DNA of 64,000 bases from Urechis unicinctus (lineage: Eukaryota > Annelida > Polychaeta > Xenopneusta > Urechidae): contig CM067351.1 in the NCBI GenBank assembly GCA_034190875.2, positions 2,489,510 to 2,553,509 on the forward strand. Direction: 5' to 3'. Both the position numbers and the translations under genes were made by a program. The notes beneath the pieces were generated by a model. That model was not told the DNA's origin, did not search any database, and saw only the letters and a list, made by a program, of their open reading frames with translations. Below are positions 51,003 through 61,500 of this stretch, piece after piece; within the stretch, counting starts at the first letter, position 1; each line of letters begins with the position of its first letter.

Positions 51003-52729
51003 TGAACATTATGCGCTATGATCTAAGTCTGAACTTTTTAATTAAAGTATTGATTGAAAGTGAGTGAGAAGCAAGTTATTGATGTAATTGTAACTTCTCA
51101 GTTTTTTAAAAGACCTTAAAACATGGATGGTTAATACCTCACAACAACTAACTTAGCTGGAAGTCATGAAATAAAGGGGGAAAAAAGTCTTTTTGATGCC
51201 AAGCAAGATTCCTTGAAAAATCATGTACAGTTTGCATGCGAAGTGAAATTCCTCATAATGTCCTATACCTAGTCTTGCTGTCAGTTATCGTAAGTGTAAA
51301 GAAAATACTACAAGTTAATAGCAATTAAGCAGTTTGTCCCTAGGACAAAATCAACCAAATGGTATCCAGTTTCCCTAAACACCCACGGAATATACTCATT
51401 GGAATTAATATCGAGCCTTATTAATAAAGCAAAGTTTGGGTCTTGTTGCATCGGGACTATCGAATAGACCAGCAAATTTCCGCGTTAACTTAGTTACTAC
51501 ATAAACTATCGCCATATTGACTGCTGCCAAGCAAGTGACATTCTCCCATGCTACTACACTGTAGCCGCAACAACACTGCAGTTACATGGAAAACACCTCT
51601 GTAACACCTTGCCCCTGACCATTAATTACGATCGGATTTCCCCATATTCTGCAGACAAAAACAATCGCGAAGATGTAACTCGCTTGCGCGACATATACAT
51701 GTATTGACGATGTTCTGTTATTAATTCATGTTTCTTAAAGAATAGATCGCGTATTCCATGGGCAAATAAATGTCACCTTGGACAGCGTCCGTGCTGATGA
51801 CTAGTATTGATTATCGTGTCCATGCTGCCAAAATGCAAACCATCAAGAGCGAGGTACCTTACTCACTCATTCAAACAGTGAAACATGCAAGCTAGAGAGT
51901 CGACTATCAAAGTGTACGATATTCACTTATCTCAGTGTCTAACTCTTATCCCGACTCTTATCACATCTAAATGTCCCGAATATCTATTCATGTGTCGCTT
52001 AGGTAATCCGATGAAGCATACAGAACAGTTTTACTCCTTCTGCCTTTCCCCTAAAGGGTACTGAAACACCGTTTAAGTGCGTTCATATTAGTTCAACTAG
52101 ATATCGGTAACATATAACCGAATAAATGCGTTTCAAATATAACTATTTTGGTATCAGATGTTTACACAGTCAAACAATTTGACAATGCATATTGCGAATT
52201 GAAAATTTCATCTTAGTGTACAGAACTAAGATTGGAGGAATCGATAAAATGTAACATTTAGTGATGTTATTGACAGTGCCAAACGCCGAGTGGCGACTTA
52301 AGTCGAAAATTAATCCCTCTAATCTAAGAGCAATCTATTTGACAGTCTTGTAGTGTACAAACAGGACACTAGTCTTATTTTGTACTAGCAGACTATATAT
52401 CTAGCCCAACAGACCAACAGTCGATCGGGTACTCCACTTGGTTCATAAGAGCTATATATATATATATATATATCTAACTGTAGCTGCCCAATCTTAAACC
52501 ATATCTAAAAATGACAATGAATTGCGGTTTGCTGGATTACGGGATTCCTTCCGTGACCAAACTTTTATCCCTACCCCGGGTCCCACCATGACCCTATTAA
52601 CCCTAATCTTCACAACTTTATCTCCACTGCGTCCCAACCAAAAACCCTGTAGAGCCTGACGTTCCCCACCAAATGCCCCAAGACGGATATGCAAGTCCGG
52701 TGTTTAATCATTGATATGAAGTTAAAGAT

Positions 52730-52776
52730 ATAGCCTTGAATGCTTATAGCCTTGAATGCTGATAGCCTTGAATGCA
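52730..52776 (+). repeat. Three-copy 16 bp tandem repeat
   Basis: TATAGCCTTGAATGC recurs three times with T-T and T-G linker variants, just upstream of and partly inside the open frame at 52,740. Confidence 0.85.
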
Positions 52777-53093
52777 AAGATATTGCGCAATATGTGATCC
52801 GCAGCAGAGATCCTCAGATCACCAGTATACCGTCGAGTGCGGTCGTTGTGGAGAAGAAGGTTGACGACACAGACAAAAAAGACAAACCAATAGCCATTCA
52901 GTCGATCGAGTACTACCTTGTCAAGAAGGTGCAAAAGCTCAAGTTGTTTCAAAGAACTAAAACGAAACAAAAACAAGCAAATATTCACTCTGTCTTCATT
53001 CAAATAAGTCATATTTATTCTATAGTGAAACAAATCTATCCGAGTCGATTTGCTAAACCATTTTTGTATGAATTCTTGAAAATTAATTACTAA
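52740..53093 (+). CDS. Unidentified 117-codon open frame inside the 11.4 kb transposon
   Basis: The frame starts within the 16 bp tandem repeat. It contains a charged middle part (VVVEKKVDDTDKKDKPIA) and a basic C-terminal half (KKVQKLKLFQRTKTKQKQ). The reverse strand is also open over most of this span, which weakens the case. No family is recognised, and no splice sites or polyadenylation signal are clearly linked to it. It could be an exon of a transposon gene or chance. Confidence 0.2.
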   Translation: MLIALNADSLECKDIAQYVIRSRDPQITSIPSSAVVVEKKVDDTDKKDKPIAIQSIEYYLVKKVQKLKLFQRTKTKQKQANIHSVFIQISHIYSIVKQIYPSRFAKPFLYEFLKINY

Positions 53094-53843
53094 TGGTTCA
53101 TGTAGTTTTCTTTGTGAAGCTTGATTAAAAGCTGAATTATTCGAGAAATCATTTCAGGTTAGAGCGGGGTTTTTTGCATATCTAATGGACCATCGACATT
53201 TCCCTCATTGTATCGTTACTGTCGTGGTATTGTCCTCAAATTTATCTACTGCCAATAATAAATCAACCCCTTTTTCAAACATACAACTCGGCCTGGCAAT
53301 AGGTCATTGTAGCGGTTTTATGTCTAAAGGCGGCTGCATCCACAGCCATTGCGTTCACCTCGCCGGGATGACCTAGATAAAATTGAGCTGCTGGTAAGTG
53401 CGGGTGTCCTTGTTTTCACTTCCGATATAAACAAAACAATTGATCTGCAGACCAACTTAGTGTCAAACCGCCATCGTCGTTCCAACTCTCGCATTCGTGG
53501 ACAAAGCGAGGCACAAGGAACTTAATTAAGTTGACTGATGAATCGAATTACGCAATTTTATCGTATATTCATGTTTTGCGTACGATCTTAGTGCGATTTT
53601 GAAGATAATGCATTAGAAGTTAGTGCTAGATAGTATCGGTATCATGTTATCGCTCATATTTACGTTTGAACACGTAGTGATGCTGACTTTATCTGTTCCT
53701 GTGTTTCGATGTTTAAATATCAGTTGTATCGGATAGTGTCCTCACATTTTGTGTTTCGATCGATTTGATTACATACATCTGACAGACCTCTAAATATTAT
53801 CGCAATTGATCAGCACAAGTCTAACAAGAGTACGTCTGTTTTA

Positions 53844-53935
53844 GAAGGTGAATGTGGATGGTGTTCATCATCACCTATAGTACAGATACTATCTTTACAA
53901 TTAGTGATGACGAACACCAACAACTCCCACCTTCT
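53844..53935. repeat. Imperfect 31 bp-arm hairpin
   Basis: The left arm starts GAAGGTGAATGTGG and contains GGTGTTCATCATCAC. The right arm contains GTGATGACGAACACC and ends CACCTTC. The arms pair at about 24 of 31 positions with a ~30 base loop. It could be a tiny MITE or a small-RNA type hairpin. Confidence 0.6.
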
Positions 53936-54020
53936 TCAGTGAAATGTTTCAACAGATATGCATCTTTTCTCATCTAATTTCATACATATATCTAAAAGCT
54001 CCCACTGGTGTTGTTGTTTA

Positions 54021-54288
54021 CACCCGGGGGGGCACTTAAGTGTATAGAGGTAGTACATATGTGCCGCGCAACAGGGTATGTTTTTTCGGCCTCTCGACTT
54101 GTACGACAGGTTTTTTGACAGGGTATGTTTTTCATCTTCAATCCGTATGAGGGGTTATACATTCGCATAATACCTTGTACGACAGGGTATGCTTTTGGCC
54201 ATTTTGACCTTGTAAGACTGGTACGGGTTTTCGAGGTCCCGCGGCACACCCCTATCCAGAATAAGGCCAAGTGCCCCCCCCCCCAGGG
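54021..54288. mobile_element. ~268 bp MITE with G-rich inverted ends
   Basis: The left end reads CACCCGGGGGGGCACTT; the right end read inward is CCCTGGGGGGGGGGGCACTT. TTTA lies on both sides, a possible target duplication. The interior contains ACAGGGTATG three times (54,069, 54,119, 54,194) and ends in GGTCCCGCGGCACACCCCTA. No coding capacity. It lies between the two main genes of the host element, so it is nested. Confidence 0.75.
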
Positions 54289-54365
54289 TTTATACTAAGA
54301 TGATGATGAAGTGAAGAAATCCATGATGTGGACAGATGATCTGAACATTTTCATATTTATTGATT

Positions 54366-55710
54366 CTATCCATTTGTGACAAATCTTAACAAACTTAGTG
54401 GGATGTCATCTTCTGACACTTTGTCTTCCCACTTTTCATTTCCAGGAGCTGAAAAAATACAAGAAATTGGATGACTAAACAAACACAATACCTTGTATAT
54501 GTATGCACATAAATTCCTGGTTTATTTGGGATATCCATTCACCTAATCTGAAGATTGCATTTTTTTCACTATAAGGCCTTAAAGGTTAATTCTGTTGAAA
54601 ATGAATCAAAACTTATGTTTTTGAGTTAATTTAATAGTCCAACAACCTGAAGGTTGACATGTGGTTCACCAAAATATGACGTAACCAATAAAAGCATGCA
54701 CTTTCCAACTGAAATTTCGGTTTGTTTGTCATCTGAATCAAATCAAGTTTGTACCAGGTTATTATGATGTCTTTCCATTCTAGTTATATTATCATGAAAG
54801 AGACATCCATGTATGATCACAGAGTCAATAAAAGTATTACACTTACCAACAAGTCTACTGAGTTCTGACTGGTCAGCTGAATAAAATAAAGCATACATGT
54901 AGATGCTATGGACCAATCATATTTTATCTGGGCGTTTTGATGATATAGCCAATTCTTGTATGGATTATTGAAACAATAAATGCATACACCTACCAGTGAT
55001 TCTCTTTTCACTCTCCGCACCTGCATCACGTATATACTTCAGTTACATTTAATCAAATGGTTATTGCAGTTAGAGAATTTATATTTTGAAAAAGCCATAT
55101 ACTTAATATGTGAACTATTTATATACTCTGTTCTTACTGTCATTGACAGCTGTTGATTGAGGTTGGCCAACATAATTCATCTGTTTCTCTGAAAGCCAAT
55201 GAATAGAACCCATAAAAACAAAGCATACATGCTAGTTTTACCTATCATATAGTTGGCGCCTTTTTTAAAAATCAGCAAGAGCGAGTAACCACCTGGCAGA
55301 TGAGCGACATCACAACTGTGTAGGGTATCATACAGGTTATTGAATAATGTCTTGTAAGTGCAATGTGAATGTAAATATATACATTGTATGTTAGCTGTGT
55401 CAGGAGTTAGAAAAAGTTTATGCACGCACTAACTGCATGATAATCATTTTTGTTTTTGCTCCATGTCACTAATCACATGCAAGGTCAATTTGAACTTAAC
55501 TTGCTGTCAAATGTATATAAGCTTACCCTTGTTGTAGTATTCCACATAAAGTATTTTGCTGTAGACATCTTTTATATAACTTCGGTGGGATGCCAGCCCT
55601 GCAGCAACTTCATCACTGCCAGGCCTCATGGTAACGTGTACCCGCTTTCTTGCCCCTGTAGGCCTGGCAAGGAAGAGACAGTCAAACGCAGCCCCCTTCA
55701 GCTGTGCCAT
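54366..55710 (-). CDS. Five-exon leftward gene of unknown family, 158 codons
   Basis: Exons 55,710-55,527, 55,394-55,242, 55,020-54,994, 54,876-54,847 and 54,448-54,366 (TAG) have good GT-AG borders: GTAAGC, GTAAAA, GTAGGT and GTAAGT donors, and pyrimidine-rich acceptors on most. Every junction is phase 1 and the joined length (477 nt) is a multiple of three with no internal stop. AATAAA follows at 54,361-54,356. The start is the ATG directly after the first acceptor; upstream exons may exist (open stretch near 55,860-56,010, but a stop and phase mismatch prevent joining it). The protein begins MAQLKGAAFDCLFLARPTGA, then has HVTMRPGSDEVAAGL, a hydrophobic GGYSLLLIFKKGANYMI, two tiny exons (AESEKRIT; DQSELSRLV) and an acidic tail ending LLRFVTNG. 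No family is recognised. Intact, unlike its KDZ-like neighbour. Confidence 0.55.
54442..54476 (+). other. Opposite-strand alternative: splice acceptor plus short terminal exon
   Basis: On the plus strand a very good acceptor (CTTTTCATTTCCAG) leads into ELKKYKKLDD and a stop. It overlaps the leftward gene's last acceptor. I favour the minus-strand reading because of the phase-consistent exon chain, but this could be the last exon of a rightward gene, making the two transcripts overlap tail to tail. Confidence 0.2.
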
Positions 55711-56508
55711 CTAAACACAAAAAAGGCAGCCAAAGTTTCTTAACCAATCAGTGCATAAGAACCTAATTGAATATAAAAAAAGGTGTATTTGTGTAAGATG
55801 CTACCCCACGTTCACTGAATAACAACCTCTACCTTAGTTTTCGATTAAATTCATGATTCTGTAAACATTGCTGTGGTGCATATTGGCCCCCTTTTTGATT
55901 CTCTTTTCATTTGCTGATGCCTGCCTTCTTTGCAAATACTCCCTGGGGCTTTACCCACTCGCATGAATACCTTTTGGAGTGATTCAGTGATGGAAAAAAG
56001 TGTCTGGAATATTTTAGTTTAACCGAAAACCAAAATTACCCAAAATTTTCCATTAAGCAACATTGATTTACAATCAAATAAAAATGCAACTGAGCTATGA
56101 AAATCTAGAAACAAGTAACGAGTGATAACAAAATCATAGTAAGTGTAGTTGGAATTTATCACATGATTTACCAGAAACATTCATTCACTTAGGCAAGGCA
56201 AATTGATAAATTATCCATCGGTACATCACTTTTTATGTCTTCGGAAAACGGCCTGATATACTAATTACACTCGCTTTGAGGACAGGGGTTACTTTTGGCC
56301 CGGCCGCAGTCTCTGGCATAGAAGATAGCTGCGACCGAGCCAATGCTAAACCCTGTGGCTGCTACCATCGCCTGTCATACGAAAATCATTTGACCTTTGA
56401 CACTAACCGAAATGACCAAGCATATATTGTCACGCATAAATGTATTTTAAACCCACCATCATAGGACGAGGACATGCTGTCAGTCACGATAAACTTTAGC
56501 AGAATATA

Positions 56509-56513
<5 letters not shown>

Positions 56514-56597
<84 letters not shown>
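56514..56597. repeat. (TA)~40 microsatellite
   Basis: Uninterrupted TA tract inside the 11.4 kb element. Confidence 0.97.
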
Positions 56598-56600
<3 letters not shown>

Positions 56601-56689
56601 TTAAATGGAGATTTAATTTTGAGTATGCTATGTTTGAGGTCAGATAGAGGCTCAATCGTTCCGCAGGGACCATTTATTTTTTCTCAAAT

Positions 56690-56914
56690 GCGCCGCCGGT
56701 CGGAGCGTTGCATGCTGGAAATGTGAACGAGTGCAGTGCAGCGGGGGTTGAGGTGGATGGGGAGAAAGGTGAGGCTGGGCTTTGGGGTGGGGGATTGGTG
56801 CTGATATCTGCTGCGTGGGTGGTTGGAGCATGGGCAGGGCGAAAAGGTGTTCAGTAAAGGGCGGGGTTTAGATAGAAAGGATATAAATAAAATAATTATC
56901 GATATTGGAGTATT

Positions 56915-56990
<76 letters not shown>

Positions 56991-56991
56991 A

Positions 56992-57086
<95 letters not shown>

Positions 57087-57740
57087 GATGGTGGTGGGGT
57101 GGGGTGGGGGGGGGTGGGGGTTGGTTAGCGGAAACGTACTGTTGGAGAGACGGGGAAGAAAGCGGTTGCGACGATGAGATAAGTGGGGTCTGAAGGCAGG
57201 AATTAAATTATAAAGTTCATACAATGATATGTTGACGTGATGAGCTGGAGTGGGTGGGGTGGAGGGGGGAGGGGCGTAGGTGGGGAGAGACGAAGCAATG
57301 AACGTGTAGTTTGTAGCCGGTGGGGGAGCCTGGGTTAGGGGTGGGGCTGTTAGTCCGGGTTTTTGAACGTAATCTAAAGTTAAGAGAGGCATGGGTGGTA
57401 CATGATGGGTGGGGAAGGGCGTGACGTGGCAGGGCGGGGCGGGTAGGGATGTGAAAGGGGTAGTGGAGGAGGGGGGGGGGAAGGGTTGTATGAAGTAGGA
57501 TAGGAACGTTGGGAAGAAGGTTAATCAAAACGGAAATGCATGGAATCGGGAGGGTGATAGGTTGTTGAGAAAATAAAATGTCACACTGAAAGAAGCGAAT
57601 GGGGTGGAATTTAAGGAGGACGGGGTGGGGTGGGGGAAGGGTTTTGCATTGGAAGGGTATGCAGTTGTGCGAGAATGAGGAGCGAGAGAGGCAATCGATC
57701 AAACAGATTGGATTAAGAGGGTGATGGGGAGACATGGGAG
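56690..57740. repeat. Purine-rich, G-rich block with (GA)n core
   Basis: The plus strand is strongly purine-biased for about 1 kb. (GA)n occupies 56,917-57,087 with a few interruptions, then 57,088-57,125 has runs of four to eight G separated by T, and G-rich runs continue to about 57,740. The bias produces long but low-complexity ORFs on both strands, including the longest in the window (about 170 codons, Pro/His/Leu- or Arg/Glu-rich). I do not consider these genes. G-quadruplex or triplex formation is possible. Confidence 0.85.
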
Positions 57741-57908
57741 GAAAAAGTTTGATTTTTATCTAAAATTGTTCATAATTTGTTTTATTTTCTTCAAATTATC
57801 CAAAAATTTCAGTTTTTAACAAATATTACATCTTTTTTTATGCTGCGGGCTACTAACATTCTATTGGCGAGCAGCGCCGTCCGCATATACAGCCGTTAGT
57901 GTGGGATT

Positions 57909-57915
57909 CTTTATA
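57909..57915 (-). promoter_or_regulatory. TATA-like box at the right end of the 11.4 kb transposon
   Basis: TATAAAG on the minus strand, just inside the right TIR, pointing into the element. It could drive the leftward gene, although about 2.2 kb separate it from the first exon I can place. Confidence 0.25.
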
Positions 57916-57931
57916 CTATCCAAGCTATGAT

Positions 57932-57990
57932 ATTGTAAGGGGCATTGACCACTATCCTATGGTGGAGAGTGTAAGCTTGAGAATGGGTTG
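57932..57990 (-). repeat. Right TIR of the 11.4 kb transposon
   Basis: Read inward it starts CAACCCATTCTCAAGCTTAC; mate of 46,554-46,612. AATATTT follows at 57,991-57,997. Confidence 0.9.
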
Positions 57991-57997
57991 AATATTT

Positions 57998-58524
57998 ATT
58001 TGCGTATATTTTCGAAATACAGAAATTTTGATATCATTTTCCGTCATTATGGTTAAGAATTAAGATACTTGTTGTAGATATGATTATAATGAGCCATTGG
58101 CAGCGTTTTACGAACTTATTTTATGTTGTAGATAGACAAATAATGAGAACAATACAGTTTTTCGGTATCAAAATGTTTAAAAAAATCTGATACATAACAC
58201 TTCAAATAAAAACATTGTACGCTCATGTTTAAAAATTAATTTTGACTATTTGGGCCGAGGTATATATGGTTGTAAGGGAGATATCGAGGTTATCAGGTAT
58301 TGTCAGCGAGTGGTTAGTTGTTCAAATTTAATTTCGCTATAATATTCAAAATTCAATGAAATCATTCATAAAAGATTATCTTTGTACGTTATTATGACTA
58401 GACTATCTTATTAGAATGGTCAAACTAAATAATTTGTTAACATTTTGAATGAATAAGTTCATTGAATTTATGTGGACATAGTAATATATATACTTTCTTT
58501 GACCCAAGTCTGCGAAAGGTTGGC
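57998..58524 (+). mobile_element. TA-flanked repeat, copy b, right fragment; also the right part of D1
   Basis: Matches 63,316-63,841 of copy c and the reverse complement of 34,142-34,500. The element is cut after GGTTGGC at 58,524, where D2 begins; copy c runs on for ~30 bases to its TA tract. The D1/D2 junction therefore lies inside this repeat. Confidence 0.85.
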
Positions 58525-61500
58525 TTGCCATAAATTAGCGATGGCTGCTGTATTTTCACCCTGTTGGTTAAAATCCACCAAATGTTTCTTTACCAATGTG
58601 GCTCCATCGCCAATACCCAGGATGCAGAAATTTCTATTTAATCGTGCCACTGCAGTACGTTTGAATCCGAGAAATCGACTGAGGTATGAATTGTCGGGCA
58701 GCGATAGGCAATCTTTACGAACATGGCTCATTTGAGGCGAATATGTTACGTGATGAATTTATCTTGAGGCCGAAGGTGAGGATGTAGAAAGGCATCATAA
58801 TTACGGTGACCTAGTCAACATCCTGGCGTGATATTTACTTCGTCAGTTTTATCAAGGTTATTTATGGTCTATGCGCTTTGGTCGTTAAACATTCAGCTGC
58901 TCTATTTGGTTATCGTTGATTGATTTGAAGCTGCTCTAACACTGCCAAAATGAATTAACCAAGACTGGCCAGCATAGTAAGTTGTTGAATGCTTTTGTCC
59001 GCCAATTAGGTATAGTCTCATGTGAGCCGCTGTCTCCCAGTGCATCCATTTTATGCGGCGCGTTGTGTTCAACTATAAACAGTTGTTGTGGGTATAAAGA
59101 TATAGTTCCAGGCCAGAGGATTTTACATAACTGATTGCGATCAAATAATGTCAGTCCTTACAAGCATTAATCAGTCAGTATTATTTTCGACTATGTTAAC
59201 ATTCTGGCTACGGCAGTGGCTGTTATTTATGATAATATAATGAAATCGCACACAGTTCGTATAACTGTAAGAAACCTTCGCCATACCCCACGCACACACA
59301 TGAAAACACGTTGTGTATATTTCGAATATCGTTGCAAATCCAGGCACATCATAACTCACTGGACCCCGAAATGTGGATAAGTCCTACACGTCTATTTCAA
59401 TCGGTATAAAGCTTACATTTCAAACGCTTGCTTTCGCGTACACTGACTGTTGTTCATTCAGTTAAACGAAACACGTTTTATAAACGTTATACCTACTCCT
59501 GTAATATATGCCTACGTCTTTGTGCGCCCCTTCTGCTATAGCTACGAGGACAATTTGATACACATCAATAGAAGAGAGAGGATGAATTGATGTCCTCAGT
59601 ACTGCCATCTTGTCATTTTACAGAGACTGGCCTTGATTTCGCTAACTAACCGTTTGACAAATGGCTATACTCTGCCGATAATCCACACTGTTGGATAAGT
59701 AAAGCGACGAAGATCAAACCGAATAACTGTTTCCTTTGCATTGAATATGCTTTTTTTTGTAGTCGCGTGGGCAAAGGTTAACTTTGACGATATGTATTTT
59801 AGTGAGGAAATATGTGCTATTCTCAGGGAAATATTTCTTTGTAATGTGGACCATGAATGCGATGCGGCACAAAACAAGATTGTTAGTAGCTCATTATGGT
59901 GGCGTTACTTTGAAGTGAATGAATGATTAATGTAGAGCCTTCGATTGTTTTTATTTTGACAAGAAGTTAGATTAGCATCGACCCCCGGTGATTTCCCCTT
60001 AAATGGCATTCACATCAACACATGCTCAACGCCACCGAAGCATCATCATTTCATACACTCTAGATGTATTGCCCATCAATGACAGTTCATGACGTCTTAT
60101 GACCAAACACCGCGATTGTTTGTTGCGTGGCGCGCTTACACTTACTGTCGTACAGAGGGTTTGGTGATAAGTCTATCACTTGGAATGACGTGGGCTTTTT
60201 TGTTAGCAAAGAAGTTGGGATGGTATCGGAACCGTATATAGAGTGGGTGTTTGCAATGGAGGGGGTAAAGTGAGTGAGTGGGGGTGCGCGTGTGGTTATG
60301 TTTGCACATCTAACTGATTAAGTGGGCGATTGAATGAGTGAGCGTCTGAGTGGTTGGTTATAAGACCGGCTGCATTAAGTGTGTCCCTATAATCATGGAA
60401 TATGTTCTTACGACCGACAGCAGTGGATTCGCTCTTCCTTTCCTTTTGCTTTGTAGGACATATTTAACCTTCTGACATATCAACACATCTTAGCTCAGTA
60501 AATATAACAAGTTGTGCACTGGATATAATTTTTCCTATGCTACAGCAAACGAAATGTTTTAGCAATATTTGACATTCACTGGTTATATTTACAGAAATTG
60601 AGTGGCAGACAAATCTGAGGATTAAATTATCCTAATGTCCTAAATGCTCTATTTACGCAGCAGTGTAACGATATGCCGGGCGCCATATTGTTGAGTTGGG
60701 TTAATCCACCTAAAACAATTATGATCCTTCGGCATGCAATATAGTTTGCGAAAGAGTGTCATTTCAACAGCTGTCCATAACGCATGCTTTCTGCATCCGT
60801 CCCTGCAGATTCGGAACTGCTAACGGAAATGAACGCCAACTGTGCAAAATATAAACCTTGCCCGTCATCTGGTATGATTGTCGTGGCAGTCAGGTCGCTG
60901 ACCACTTGATATCACAATGACCGTCATAATTATGACCGCACTTATATGTCTTATATGATTTACAATAATTCGGATTGCTATGCCGCTACATTATCGTGAT
61001 ATTTATCTTAACCTTGCACCCTTTGTTGCCCGTTATTCGGCAATCACTGATTATGCTTGGATTCACCAAGCACGTTAACTTCGCTACGATATATATGATA
61101 GAGTCGATAGTGTGGGGCAACCATCGAGCCATTCATGTATTAGTACTTTAAAGCAAATGTTGAGTGTCAAGCATTTGATTTTGTTAATACAATTATTCTG
61201 TTACAAGGTCAAGGTGTACATGAACACACAATAATTACAATACAACTTACGTGAAATTAAAGCTTCATTAAAAGGGCATACTTGTTCGCCGGCAGACAAA
61301 TTTAGTGCCCATAAACACCAGTATCATATGCATCTCGTAACTGCGAAAATTGTTATGTCACATGGACGTTGATAGTTTTTATGGGGGCACACTCGCCTCC
61401 ATGAATTAGAAGACTCCATTTATTTGGCATTAGCTGCTAGATCATGGTGTTATTCTTATACTTGGATATTACCTATGTATGTGATGTTCATATTTTACTC

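Larger units (their letters stand above)
46554..57990. mobile_element. 11.4 kb DNA transposon with ~57 bp TIRs and 7 bp target duplication
   Basis: The empty site is preserved in D2 (AATATTT followed by ATTTGCG, about 63,315). Here AATATTT occurs at 46,547-46,553 and at 57,991-57,997. Both ends read inward CAACCCATTCTC, then AGCTTACAC, then GGATAGTGGTCA, with about 85 percent identity over ~57 bp. The element carries a rightward KDZ-like gene from 46,767 and a leftward five-exon gene ending at 54,366, which converge. Inside lie a nested MITE, a purine-rich block (56,690-57,740) and microsatellites. Zisupton/KDZ and P elements usually make 8 bp duplications; seven are clear here. Stretches 51,005-52,700 and 53,100-53,840 hold nothing I recognise. 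Confidence 0.9.

Noticed and set aside
55850-56010. Possible upstream exon of the leftward five-exon gene
   Set aside because: One frame reads protein-like text (CEWVKPQGVFAKKAGISK) but has an in-frame stop, and its donor phase does not fit the next exon.
56823-57735. Longest ORFs of the window (up to ~174 codons) on both strands
   Set aside because: They result from (GA)n and G-rich purine bias; the peptides are low-complexity Arg/Glu, Leu/Ser or Pro/His-rich, overlap each other on both strands and have no motif.
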